Origin: a virus
Strand: one strand, 5' to 3'
IMG/VR virus record: IMGVR_UViG_3300029893_000001
Coordinates: 248,001-312,000 of that record
DNA: 64,000 nucleotides
The number at the start of each line of letters is the position of its first letter. The first letter of the stretch is position 1. This document shows, piece by piece, positions 51,801 through 59,954 of the stretch. Both the position numbers and the translations under genes were made by a program. A model generated the notes under the pieces. The model worked only from the letters and a program-made list of their open reading frames with translations. It made no database searches and had not been told where the DNA came from.

Positions 51801-54800
51801 ACAAGTTCTTGGGGTACCTGAAGCAAGCCCCTGAGGATAAGACTCGTTCGTTCCAACAGGTTTTGGTGGGCTTGCTTGGAAAGTCAGGACTCAAGCAAGA
51901 CGAGGAGAACATCCTCCGTTGGATGTGGGCGCTTCCGGGTCGACTTCGTCGCGATCAGGACGCCGAAGATAAGCAGTATGAAGTCCTTCCAGATGGTCTA
52001 CGCCCTGCGGACTCGCCAGGGGCGCGTCTGCAAGAGATTGCAATCGATGAGTTCAACATCGAGGCCGACGATCAGGGAAACATTTCTCAGGCCGCAACTG
52101 GTGTCGTCAACAAGGTCTACGAGAGAGCCCTAGACAAGTTCGCAGGAAAATTCAATACGGTCTATGAGGCGAGGAAAGACTTCTTCAAAGAGAAGTTCCC
52201 GGAATTCGTTCAGTACTACGACAAGCAACTTGGAAAACAAACGCTTCGCGATGAACTGTCTACGATCGAGCGGGATGAGTACCAAGCACCCCCTGCGGCA
52301 GTAAAGCGACCGGAAGAGAAGCGCACACCGCTTTTTGACCAGATTAAGACGAGCCTCTCCGGGGTGGATGAAGCGATGCTTCGTTCTCTGATGGAGGAGC
52401 TTGTTAAGACGCACAAGAAGGGCGGAGACATCCATGCACTGATTCAGCAGCGAGAAAAGGATATCGACACCTTGACGCAAAAAGGTGCGAAGCTCCTCGA
52501 CTCTCGCACCAAGGATCTGCGTGCGGAGGTTGAAGAGCTGAAAAAGGCCTGGAGCCAGAGCCGGGCTGAACACGAACGCCTTAGTGAAGAACTCAGTGAT
52601 GCGCTTCGGACACGAGAGAAACTGCGGGAGACTGTTGTTGCCGACAATGAGGAGTTAGCGAAAAAGAAGACTCACTTTCAGGTACTTCGAAAGATCATCG
52701 GGCTCCTCAAGTCGTGGGAGACAAGCACTCTATTCCAGCTTCTGTCGCCCAAGAACATCGAGGCAACAGAAGACCCAGTGGAGCAGGACGCCCTCAAAGA
52801 GTACTCCTATCTACGAAACGCCAGCAACGAGGATCTAGAAGAGGCCAGGGAAGACCTAGCAAATGAACTGACGGAGCGAAGTGAAGAGCTGAAGGAACTT
52901 CGAAGGCAGGCTGTCGAACTTGCTGACGAAGAAGTTCGTACCCAGCTCCGTCAGTTGAAAGAGAAGATCGAAGACCTTCGCTCCAGAAAAGAAAAGTTCT
53001 TGGAGTTGACTGCCAAACAGCAAGCAGCACTGGACTCGAAGAAGGATGAGTTAGAGAAGAAACTACGTCCGCTTCAGAACAAGCTTGAGGAGCACCTCAG
53101 GAGTCATAATTCTGCGCAAGAACTACAGGTACTCCAAAAGGTCTACAAATTCCTCTCAGATCGCGAAGAGCTGAGGCGTAGTGATGGTCGTTTCAATCTC
53201 GACAACATGTTCGAGGTTCCAAAGCTAGAGAAGGGTAAGGGCTATCAGCCGCCTAAGCTCCAGCCTGGCGAAGAGGATACGTACCAGCCCCTGCCAAGGA
53301 AGCTTCCCCAGCCTGCCATCTCAACACCAAAGAAGACGGCGCCTGTTGAAGAAGACGCAGGCACCCCTGCCTCAAAACCTGCTTCGAAAACGCTGAAAAC
53401 GATTGCAGAGCAATACACGAAGGACGAAATCTCTGCTGAGATCTTCATTCGCAGATGCAAAAAGTACTTCAAGGGACGCCTACCCGAAGAAGCAGAATCT
53501 GCCATCCAGAGGTATGACGAGGGGCTGATTTCGCTTGACGAGGCGGCTAATATCGTTGCTACTGAGGCCCTTGACGCCATAGAGGACGTGGAACCGGCGT
53601 CGACCGACGAGGCGAAGAAAAAGCCCACGGAAGAAGATAGCGACAGGTTCACATCACCTGCAAAGAAAGCACCGACGGAGGTTCAAAGAACCTTGTTCGA
53701 AGAACTGCGTTCGGTTGCACTTCCTATTGACCCTGAGGAGTCCAAAAAGGACTATCAGAAGAGGCTGGACAACTTTAAGGGTCTCATGCTGGCTCTTCGG
53801 AAGCACTTCGCTGAAGGTCAGTCGATCAAAACTTTCAAGCCCAAGTTCTCAGCCGCTAAGACGCTCCCTGACCAGAACAGAGTCCTTCGCGCAGTCGTAG
53901 AGTACCTTCGAGATTTTGCTTCAGATTTGAAGCAGGCTCCTGGAGTTTGGGATCTTTCTGGGCTATTCAAGCCCACAATCACAAAGCCTGTTGAATCGTT
54001 GCAGCCAAAGGTTGACCTGTCCGATGACGATTCAGCAGTTGAAAGTCTCCTGAACTCTCAGCCGTCGCTAAGCAACAAGACGCAAGCGAAGGCGCTCCAC
54101 TCGATGATTCAGATCATCAACAACGGAGATCCGGTCACAAAGATCATCAAGAGCCTGAGGAAGACGGGCAACCCCAAGGTTCAGGGTGCGCTAAATCTCG
54201 CCTTGCGCCTGTCTTACTTCATGACGTTACACGAAGACCTGCAGAAAGAAGACGGCACTTGGGATTTCAAACCGCTGTACACAGGTCAATACAAGTTCCC
54301 TTCATTCGAAGAGTATGATAGGTCTCGCCCACTAGAGGAACACTTGAGCCCGCTGATTGACGGAATTCAGCGACAGCTTCAAGAGGAGGCAGGACCTGAC
54401 GGCGGCATTGAGTCCCGCACCGGAACACAACAGCGTGTTCTTGATTTGCTCCACCAAATGTCCGAGTTGGCGCTCCACGGCATGGACCTGGACCAAATGC
54501 AGGAGCACTTCGAAAAGGAAGACAAGAGAGAAGCGAAGCCCTACAGCCTTGCTTACCTCTTCCAAGTGACGCGCCATTTCCTAGAAAAGTTGAACAGGAC
54601 CAAGGGCCTAGCCAACATGCAGAACGACATGGGCTTGGCAGACGTATTTGGTCCGGGCGCTCCTCCGAGCACCCCAACCGAACAAGATGAAGTCGACCCC
54701 GTCCCAGAACAAGAACAGAAGGAGCTTCTTCCGCAGGATGACCGGACCACTGCTTTCCGACAGATGGTTCATGTCATGGATATGGACGAAGCGGAAGCAC

Positions 54801-57310
54801 GCGTTGCCCAGCAACTCGTGTCCGCACTTCAGCTTCGCATGGAGAGCGGCACTAAGGTCGCATCTGAACTTCTGGAGGCCTTGTTACGGAAGAACCCAAA
54901 GTTCTTACCCATCGTCAAAAAGGTGCTGACTTTTATCGGGCGCAATCGAGAAAAATTCGAGTCAGGCGTGCCCGGCGTTCCAGACCTGAGCATCCTGACT
55001 GGAATGCCGTTCAAGCATCCTGCTGTGGAGAAGACTCCAGAAAAGGCAGTGAAGCCAGAGGTCCAACAGCTCCTTCAAGAGAAGTCGACACCCGCCCCGG
55101 AGTCCCAGCGCAAAAAGCTACGTAAGTCTATTTTCGACGAATTTGTGGCAGAATACGAGCTAGACGATCAACAGAAGAATCTGTTTGCGGATGCGATCCG
55201 TGCGTTGAAAGCTCACGAGGGCAAGGCCGGCATCGAAAAGCTGGTTGGGAAGACTGAGGGCACCCAGTTAGAGGGCGTGTTTGAGCTTCTTGTCGACTTC
55301 TTCAAGGAAAAGGGATTGGTTGGCTCCGACGGAGTTCCAGATTTCCGTGGAATCTCTGTTCCGCCCCTCAGTGGTAGAGAGTCTTTCTTTGCAGAGGATG
55401 GAACCCCGAATCTGGGTCGAGTTGAGGAACAGGCGCCGGAATTCGACGCCGACGAGATTTCTGACGAAATGCCAGAGCCAAAGGCCGACCTGGAAGAACA
55501 CACAGAAGACCTTGTTGATGAACTAGGCGGAGAGGGCGCTCGTTTCGCGCCAGACCTACAGGAGGCCGTCGACTTCCTGAAGTCCGACCAAGTTGTCACT
55601 GAAGAGGACAGCACTCCTCGCAGCAAATCCAAAGACCGGCTCAAGAGGAACATCTGGAACCTGATGGTCCAGGAGTTCGATTTCGATGAAGAGGAGCAGC
55701 AGAACGCTGCTGAAATTCTCGAAGCGGTTCAGAAGAATGGATTGGACAAGGTGAAGGCCCAACTTTCTGGGCAGGGCCACCTCGAAGTCCTTCTAGATGA
55801 CCTGATTGACTACATCAAGGAACAGGGGCTGCAAGAGAGCGACATCCCTGACATCGAGTTGCCTGCTGCGCCTGACGCTGAGGATACAGATGACGTTGGA
55901 ATGACGATAGAGGAGCTGATGGGTGAAAAGCCTGTCGAAAAAGCTCCCGCTCGACTCGCTCCGACAATCCGACGCGAAGTGGATGAAGAGACACTTCAGA
56001 AAGTGCTTGAAGAGGCACAAAAAGTACAGGGGAAGGACGAACGTCTATTCGACTCGTCTGAAGTTGTTCGCGGCCTAGAAGGAAAGATTGCACCAGAAGA
56101 CGCGAAGAACGCTCTACTGCAAGCAGCGGAACAAGGCCTCGTCGATCTACGGGCGGAAAGCGGAGCTGTTTCACTTTCTCCAGAAGACGCGAAATTTGTT
56201 CCTGTGTCGCCTGATGGCGTACCATTCTCGTCAGGGCGAGTTCTCCGCATGCCCGAGCCTGCGGCGGCCCCCCAGCCCGCAGAACCAGCCCCGGCTCCAG
56301 GAAAGGCACCTTCTACACGAGGGAGGCTTCCTGCTGCCCTCGTGGACCGGGAGACAAGTTCCGCCGTCTACACCTTCGTCGTGAAACATTCTGGTCTTAC
56401 CCCAGATGAAATAAACGCACTAAATGAGGCCATGCCGGGCCTCGAAAACATGACCTACCGACAGGTGGCAGAGGCGTTTCGAAAGAACCACGAGCAGCTT
56501 GGCGACGCCGCTAAGAATGCTGCGCTGAAGTACATCAAAAACCTCACTGCTTACCTTCGTCTTGTTCAACAGGGGAAGGATCCTGTGGGTGGACCTCCCG
56601 CCTCCTCTGCTAAGCGTCCAAAGGGGCAGTGGAGGGACGACCCCGCAACCGAGAAGCAAATTGCGAAACTACAGGAGTTGGCGCACGAGCTTCAATCAAT
56701 GGGACACAGCCTTCCGCCTGTCAGTCTAAGCCCCACAACAAAGGGAGAGGCCTCGGACGGTCTCAACGCTCTGCGGGCGGCCCTAGATGAGGCTAAGAAG
56801 TCGATAGAGACAAAGCAGGCGCCACCCGCTCAAACGAAAGAACAGGTTCGGGCTGACCGTCTACACGAACTTCTGTCCAAAGACCGTACGCATGCGAGAC
56901 GCGTACAGCGACTTCGTGCTCTTATCGATCTAGGTTCCTTCACAGCGGAGGAAATCAGCCAGGCCGTCTCTCGACTAGAAGTGGCTGATAAGGAGAAGGC
57001 AGACCTTTTGGGTCTCCTTCCTGGAGCAGCGCCTGCGCGCGCAGAGCAGCCTAAGGCACCGCAGAAATCTACCGCACCATCGGGTGCAACGCCTGATCGG
57101 AATGAGCGAAAGAGGCTTCAATTGCTCCTCGAAAAGGCGTTGGAATGGTCGACCGCACACGAGGTCACCTCCGCACACGCCTTCAGGCTCTTCCTAAAAA
57201 AGAAGCGACCTGAACTGCTTCCGATGTACGATAGAATCATGCCTGATGTCCAGAAAGCCCTGGACGCGATCTATGGTAACGAGCTAGACTTCGATCTAAG
57301 TGGCATTTGA
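48869..57310 (+). CDS. Giant 2813-residue modular late protein
   Basis: The longest gene in the window. Residues about 45-325 and 650-840 hold beta-sandwich domains of the type in the decoration protein (VVIPDGGEVHLQNTN, DGTLFFHPSDAGARVQINY). A Lys-rich tandem repeat lies near 527-561 and long coiled coils near 1200-1430. From about 1390 to the end come at least eight divergent helical modules of 80-120 residues, each closing with a short (V/I/W)(P/W)D(L/F/I) motif: RFNLDNMF, VWDLSGLF, TWDFKPLY, VPDLSIL, VPDFRGI, IPDIELP, FDLSGI. No enzyme motif, signal peptide or membrane segment is visible. Candidates are a tape measure, an internal head protein or an ejected polypeptide. The modular layout is seen; the role is unknown. 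Confidence 0.7.
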   Translation: MALNTAKRIMRKASPEDESSLSLEGPNALGVDEPQQELEKVVIPDGGEVHLQNTNILPDSVAVTDLRTDKEFVASENQTLEQGQYFLLPEDGTLFFHPSDAGARVQINYLWKEGIESDDDEDEDDLDDDADEDDGDNETSGKKPRVTTTPADSLWHLDEGWFKWTPESKKVTVNDSLQAKLGTDVDFRKGITVRNEQTGKELHVVLQGAPTQVTRTISGKKLEINLRRPVDSTSVYVESAETGDRFTPVESPANLQPNTYYVESDVGVLRFHEANGGTKVRIEFRRPVGPGEVSYNYVNGVLTWGDPSASGTTYVVEYHVKGQKGKPLTLEGEEGEEKEYQLVESFKSRAENLWMHLLDNPDPAFVRDTLLPIIEDEIESTRDKILGSKKSEPQKEEELRSVPDLTREFMEFEQLLAKREENDDQDTRELARDYVQTEIAPKLARFYSLASLLAERIYDMQSESAKDEDFPEFGGAGSRSLDLNTLKYLKRVRQEANRLDEDLVDFSKYYTGLLISWILDADTYYPSKKAREKKKGRASKKAREKKKGRASKKAREKKKGRDPRWEGIKTVFERAGIGLADLQVVALEAFRRAILEFDRERRNKETTPDPKKFRIYGNPVIKRRVTNALKKVFDKYQQEQTVETTRSGSTTVTIPEDGGEVDLKVPGIRLEDLEVTGPDGKVFTSASGKLFATEAEKRKSPRVKILLGKEMDKDAQVSVTDPKTGKKLAIIRSKDHPWNKELKKKVAEDPDVFYFAHSSGTLWLSEAYRGKSLLVEAPGIGGDSTGIGKDQYRAHPTKGTIEFSPLNGGEEVKVSYSQTIRAKRQVSPVVRTDEEGESLSLVEMQEDEGADPLTKAEEAISQENVEKLLDLIGEILLVEEDPRLTDEDRAILQGLLGVGEPGGQRLTIQEIAAREPFNVDPSDSNKMNQIKTKRQKAADTLLEILREKAEEDRSLRKMIRPFEAILVGKDGAKGIEHDKFLGYLKQAPEDKTRSFQQVLVGLLGKSGLKQDEENILRWMWALPGRLRRDQDAEDKQYEVLPDGLRPADSPGARLQEIAIDEFNIEADDQGNISQAATGVVNKVYERALDKFAGKFNTVYEARKDFFKEKFPEFVQYYDKQLGKQTLRDELSTIERDEYQAPPAAVKRPEEKRTPLFDQIKTSLSGVDEAMLRSLMEELVKTHKKGGDIHALIQQREKDIDTLTQKGAKLLDSRTKDLRAEVEELKKAWSQSRAEHERLSEELSDALRTREKLRETVVADNEELAKKKTHFQVLRKIIGLLKSWETSTLFQLLSPKNIEATEDPVEQDALKEYSYLRNASNEDLEEAREDLANELTERSEELKELRRQAVELADEEVRTQLRQLKEKIEDLRSRKEKFLELTAKQQAALDSKKDELEKKLRPLQNKLEEHLRSHNSAQELQVLQKVYKFLSDREELRRSDGRFNLDNMFEVPKLEKGKGYQPPKLQPGEEDTYQPLPRKLPQPAISTPKKTAPVEEDAGTPASKPASKTLKTIAEQYTKDEISAEIFIRRCKKYFKGRLPEEAESAIQRYDEGLISLDEAANIVATEALDAIEDVEPASTDEAKKKPTEEDSDRFTSPAKKAPTEVQRTLFEELRSVALPIDPEESKKDYQKRLDNFKGLMLALRKHFAEGQSIKTFKPKFSAAKTLPDQNRVLRAVVEYLRDFASDLKQAPGVWDLSGLFKPTITKPVESLQPKVDLSDDDSAVESLLNSQPSLSNKTQAKALHSMIQIINNGDPVTKIIKSLRKTGNPKVQGALNLALRLSYFMTLHEDLQKEDGTWDFKPLYTGQYKFPSFEEYDRSRPLEEHLSPLIDGIQRQLQEEAGPDGGIESRTGTQQRVLDLLHQMSELALHGMDLDQMQEHFEKEDKREAKPYSLAYLFQVTRHFLEKLNRTKGLANMQNDMGLADVFGPGAPPSTPTEQDEVDPVPEQEQKELLPQDDRTTAFRQMVHVMDMDEAEARVAQQLVSALQLRMESGTKVASELLEALLRKNPKFLPIVKKVLTFIGRNREKFESGVPGVPDLSILTGMPFKHPAVEKTPEKAVKPEVQQLLQEKSTPAPESQRKKLRKSIFDEFVAEYELDDQQKNLFADAIRALKAHEGKAGIEKLVGKTEGTQLEGVFELLVDFFKEKGLVGSDGVPDFRGISVPPLSGRESFFAEDGTPNLGRVEEQAPEFDADEISDEMPEPKADLEEHTEDLVDELGGEGARFAPDLQEAVDFLKSDQVVTEEDSTPRSKSKDRLKRNIWNLMVQEFDFDEEEQQNAAEILEAVQKNGLDKVKAQLSGQGHLEVLLDDLIDYIKEQGLQESDIPDIELPAAPDAEDTDDVGMTIEELMGEKPVEKAPARLAPTIRREVDEETLQKVLEEAQKVQGKDERLFDSSEVVRGLEGKIAPEDAKNALLQAAEQGLVDLRAESGAVSLSPEDAKFVPVSPDGVPFSSGRVLRMPEPAAAPQPAEPAPAPGKAPSTRGRLPAALVDRETSSAVYTFVVKHSGLTPDEINALNEAMPGLENMTYRQVAEAFRKNHEQLGDAAKNAALKYIKNLTAYLRLVQQGKDPVGGPPASSAKRPKGQWRDDPATEKQIAKLQELAHELQSMGHSLPPVSLSPTTKGEASDGLNALRAALDEAKKSIETKQAPPAQTKEQVRADRLHELLSKDRTHARRVQRLRALIDLGSFTAEEISQAVSRLEVADKEKADLLGLLPGAAPARAEQPKAPQKSTAPSGATPDRNERKRLQLLLEKALEWSTAHEVTSAHAFRLFLKKKRPELLPMYDRIMPDVQKALDAIYGNELDFDLSGI
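50446..50552 (+). repeat. 36-base tandem repeat, three copies
   Basis: Three nearly complete identical 36-base units start at 50446, 50482 and 50518, in frame, each encoding KKAREKKKGR plus AS. They form a Lys/Arg-rich linker inside the giant protein. The exact identity of copies implies recent expansion or slippage. Confidence 0.95.
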
Positions 57311-57860
57311 GAAAGAAGACCCACGGATTTTCTTTTATGAGGCCATTTGTGAGGCCTTGGGACGCCTTCGTCTCCAGTTAGAAAGCTGGACCGAATTCTA
57401 CCTCGTAGACCTACTCGTGCGACAAGTCTCTCGTCCCGTAACACAAGAGCCGTTTGTTTTTCAGCTCGAAGCAGCACACCGAGCTAGCTCCGCCAAAGAG
57501 CGCTTCCTACGGTTCAAGGAGATGGGAGATTCTGCGCTGATTCTCGTCGGCTTTTTCGAGGAAGCCATTGGACGTAGAGGCGTGACTCGCAGGTACGTAA
57601 TAAACATGGGAGGCGGCGCATATCGAAACGCCGCCTCCCTATCAGTGGATGGCCTTAGCCAGGTGTACGTCACTCTATCAGATGGCTTTGGTGACTTCGT
57701 CCGTGTACTGGACGAAGTTCGAGAAATGACATCACTCCGTACCAAACAAGATGTCGCCGCACTGTTCGAAAAGTGGCAGCGAACCGGGTCGATAACCGCT
57801 GCAGACCGGCTTCAACACCAAGGGGTGTTTCCTGTCGTAGGAAAGCCAGGCTCCAACTAA
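57300..57860 (+). CDS. Hypothetical protein, possible Myxococcota-type family
   Basis: 186 residues from a GTG overlapping the giant gene by 11 bases. The order MGDSALILVGFFEEAIGRRG, NMGGGAYRNAASL, FGDFVRVLDEVREM, ALFEKWQRTGS and LQHQGVFPV recalls a conserved uncharacterised family I associate with Myxococcota chromosomes; I cannot check this here. Last gene of the rightward late operon; its stop overlaps the stop of the facing gene, with no terminator between. Confidence 0.65.
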   Translation: MAFEKEDPRIFFYEAICEALGRLRLQLESWTEFYLVDLLVRQVSRPVTQEPFVFQLEAAHRASSAKERFLRFKEMGDSALILVGFFEEAIGRRGVTRRYVINMGGGAYRNAASLSVDGLSQVYVTLSDGFGDFVRVLDEVREMTSLRTKQDVAALFEKWQRTGSITAADRLQHQGVFPVVGKPGSN

Positions 57861-58048
57861 ACGCGAACAGTGCTGGTCCATTCGTCTAGGAACCGGCTGA
57901 ACTTCAACACGCCGATGGCTTCGAGGTAATCCTCTGCCTCGGCTGAGACCTTCTCAGCCTGGTCTAACTGACCACTTTCGACAGCCAAGCAATATCTGTC
58001 AAGCAGGCTTTCGAATTGGTCTTCTAGGTGTGTCAACGCACTTTTCAT
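57857..58048 (-). CDS. Small helical protein
   Basis: 63 residues from the ATG at 58048, with AGGAG six bases upstream. One acidic helical hairpin (LTHLEDQFESLLDRYCLAVE, EKVSAEAEDYLEAIGVL). Preceded by a terminator on its own strand, so it may have its own promoter. No family recognised. Confidence 0.6.
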   Translation of the reverse strand: MKSALTHLEDQFESLLDRYCLAVESGQLDQAEKVSAEAEDYLEAIGVLKFSRFLDEWTSTVRV

Positions 58049-58071
58049 TATCATCTCCTGGGGGTTAAATG

Positions 58072-58097
58072 CGAAAGGCCTCCAAGGAGGCCTTTCG
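58072..58097. terminator. Bidirectional terminator
   Basis: CGAAAGGCCTCC, loop AA, GGAGGCCTTTCG, a perfect 12-base stem followed leftward by CATTT. It ends the HTH-gene transcript. Confidence 0.75.
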
Positions 58098-58292
58098 TTA
58101 ATCATTGGTTGTTTCTGGGGAGGTGGCGGCTGGGTTATTAGCCTGACGCTTGGCTTCTGCTCTTAGCTCCCGAATGACGAGTGAGACCATAACGACAAAA
58201 CCTGGCCTCACTGAGATCGGAATGTCCCAGTCCTTCAGTTTCTTGTTAACTCGTTGGGCGATCGCTTCCGCTGTGTCGAGACTGATCTTCAT
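58098..58292 (-). CDS. Small hypothetical protein
   Basis: 64 residues. Helical start (KISLDTAEAIAQRVNKKLKD), a hydrophobic middle (GFVVMVSLVIRELRAEA) and a Pro/Thr end. The ATG overlaps the HTH gene stop as TGATG, so it is probably a partner of that regulator. No family recognised. Confidence 0.6.
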   Translation of the reverse strand: MKISLDTAEAIAQRVNKKLKDWDIPISVRPGFVVMVSLVIRELRAEAKRQANNPAATSPETTND

Positions 58293-58531
58293 CACGCCTT
58301 CTCGAAGGTCTTCAGCGCTCGAAGTACTGTAACTGCCCTAAGCTCCTCAGGAGGAGTCGGACGGGCGCGTCCCTGTACCCACTTCTTTACGGTGCCCACA
58401 GATGTTCCCAGAAGTCGAGCAACGGATAACACCTGATCGCTGTCTACGACTTCGCCAGTACTGTCAGAGTAGCCCAGCTTCTCCTTTAGAAGGCTGCGGA
58501 ACTCGTCCTTGGGTAATGCACTCCCAAACAT
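58292..58531 (-). CDS. Small helix-turn-helix DNA-binding protein
   Basis: 79 residues. DQVLSVARLLGTSVGTVKKW followed by VQGRARPTPPE is a clear helix-turn-helix of Cro/XRE style. It likely represses or activates phage promoters. AAGGAAG precedes the ATG. It sits next to tRNA-Ser and heads a three-gene leftward unit ended by the divergent late operon. Confidence 0.75.
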   Translation of the reverse strand: MFGSALPKDEFRSLLKEKLGYSDSTGEVVDSDQVLSVARLLGTSVGTVKKWVQGRARPTPPEELRAVTVLRALKTFEKA

Positions 58532-58545
58532 GTTCTTCCTTTCGA

Positions 58546-58632
58546 CGGAGGGTGAGGGATTCGAACCCCCGGAGCCCGTGAAGGCTCAGCGGTTTTCAAG
58601 ACCGCCACCATAAACCACTCGGTCAACCCTCC
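58546..58632 (-). tRNA. tRNA-Ser (anticodon TGA)
   Basis: The cloverleaf is complete. Acceptor GGAGGGT pairs with ACCCTCC, discriminator G. The anticodon stem is GCGGT/ACCGC around loop CTTGAAA with anticodon TGA. A long variable arm (GAGCC...GGCTC) and TTCGAATC T-loop confirm serine. CCA is not encoded. It reads TCA and related serine codons. Confidence 0.95.
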
Positions 58633-58678
58633 ATAGAGGGTCTGGGTTACCAGAAGATAACCAGGCCCTCGTTCTTTG

Positions 58679-59395
58679 CTAGTCTTCCACGATAGGAATG
58701 TCGATGACGATTGGAGATCTCTTTGGTCTATACCCAGAGGTCATCGTACATGCGTTTACAACGGTACCCCATGGAGCTGCGAATACGCCATAGTCTTCGT
58801 GAATGTGGCCGCATACAGTCAACTGCGGACGAACCACTTTTAGCCTATTGGCAAGGTCAACGCAACCAACATGTTTACCCCTCGTTCGGTCGCCATGACC
58901 GTACGGAGGACCATGAACAACAAGAATGTCCGTGTCTTCCGGAATTGAAGCCCAGCGAGCCGCAGCAGCGGCACCCCGCTGGTGATTGAACGCCCACGAC
59001 TCTGGGTAAAACTCAGTGCTCCACGGAGAACCGTAGATCTTGAGCCCTAGTACTTCCGTAGCCTCATCTTGAAGATACGTCCATTGCTGAATGTGCGCCC
59101 GAGCCAACTCAGGCTCTCGTTCAAAACTGATGTCATGGTTACCAGCAATGCAAATCTTTCTCTCTTTCGGAAGAGAAATCTTAGCTCCCCAGTCATCGAA
59201 CTTTAGGAGCTTGTCGGTCTCACCGCGGTAGGTAATGTCACCAGCATGGATAAGGATGTGACACGGAGGAATTCCTCCGGGGATGTTCTGTGCCTCGGTG
59301 TGCGTGTCAGAGATGCAGCACACCCTAACAACTCGGACGTTGGGCGGATTTATCGGGTCAAAACGGGCTAAGTCCGAAAAGAACGGGTCTACCAT
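58679..59395 (-). CDS. Metallophosphoesterase, MPPED-like
   Basis: 238 residues with all calcineurin-type metal motifs: D30-x-H32 (ISDTH), GD at 52-53 (LIHAGDITYRG), GNH at 85-87 (IAGNHDISF), H161 (VVHGPPYGHGD) and GHIH at 196-199. The segments IYGSPWSTEF, SWAFNHQRG, VGCVDLANRL and HEDYGV match the MPPED1/MPPED2 group, which hydrolyses cyclic nucleotides and aryl phosphodiesters. It is likely a cytosolic phosphodiesterase. A role against cyclic-nucleotide defence signalling is possible but not shown. GAGGT precedes the ATG. Confidence 0.88.
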   Translation of the reverse strand: MVDPFFSDLARFDPINPPNVRVVRVCCISDTHTEAQNIPGGIPPCHILIHAGDITYRGETDKLLKFDDWGAKISLPKERKICIAGNHDISFEREPELARAHIQQWTYLQDEATEVLGLKIYGSPWSTEFYPESWAFNHQRGAAAAARWASIPEDTDILVVHGPPYGHGDRTRGKHVGCVDLANRLKVVRPQLTVCGHIHEDYGVFAAPWGTVVNACTMTSGYRPKRSPIVIDIPIVED

Positions 59396-59406
59396 GTTAC
59401 CTCAGG

Positions 59407-59706
59407 TTAGCGCTTCTGCTTTCGAACCCAGGCAGCAAGCTCTTTTTCACCAACTTGCTCTAGGGCCTCAGCAGCAGCCTCGACGCCTTCATTATACCCA
59501 TCCAAAACAGGCGCCTGTTCAGCAGGCACCTGAAGCTTAATAGGCTTCATCGGAGGTATAGGAGGGATTGGTTTAGAGGGGCGGACGTCATCCTTACCGA
59601 GAGTATGAAGCCTTTCTTTGTATTCTCGGACCTGTCTTTCGTAATTGCTGACCTCTACCTGATAGCGCCGTAACGCTTCTTGGTAGTGAATATCGTCCAC
59701 CTTCAT
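59407..59706 (-). CDS. Small hypothetical coiled-coil protein
   Basis: 99 residues. A charged coiled-coil start (YQEALRRYQVEVSNYERQVR), a Pro-rich linker (RPSKPIPPIPPMKPIKL) and a short acidic helical end. GAGG lies eight bases before the ATG. It overlaps the previous gene by four bases. No family recognised. Confidence 0.6.
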   Translation of the reverse strand: MKVDDIHYQEALRRYQVEVSNYERQVREYKERLHTLGKDDVRPSKPIPPIPPMKPIKLQVPAEQAPVLDGYNEGVEAAAEALEQVGEKELAAWVRKQKR

Positions 59707-59888
59707 TCTCGATCCTCAGGCTCTGTTTCACCGTGTTCGTATGCCCAGTAGTAGTCCTCAGCATCCTCGGATCGCAGCTCTTGTAGAGTACGAAGGCGTC
59801 CATTACGACGACCGTCAGAATCTAACAGACAACACATACCACAGTGACCCTTGAAGGGCTTCGGCTTCCGATTCTTGTAGTTTGCCAT
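59703..59888 (-). CDS. Small KPKPFKG protein
   Basis: 61 residues from the ATG at 59888 (GGAGG upstream). RKPKPFKGHCGMCCLLD is a short conserved signature with CxxCC that I have seen in small proteins of phages and bacteria; it likely binds a metal. C-terminus acidic. Function unknown. Confidence 0.65.
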   Translation of the reverse strand: MANYKNRKPKPFKGHCGMCCLLDSDGRRNGRLRTLQELRSEDAEDYYWAYEHGETEPEDRE

Positions 59889-59954
59889 GTTCTCCTCCTC
59901 GTGCGGGCGCAACCCGCGCGCACGTGATAGGAGAAAGGCGATTGCAAAGAAACC

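Noticed and set aside
48894-57178. Many long minus-strand frames opposite the giant gene
   Set aside because: They mirror its codon periodicity, lack ribosome sites and show no protein motifs.
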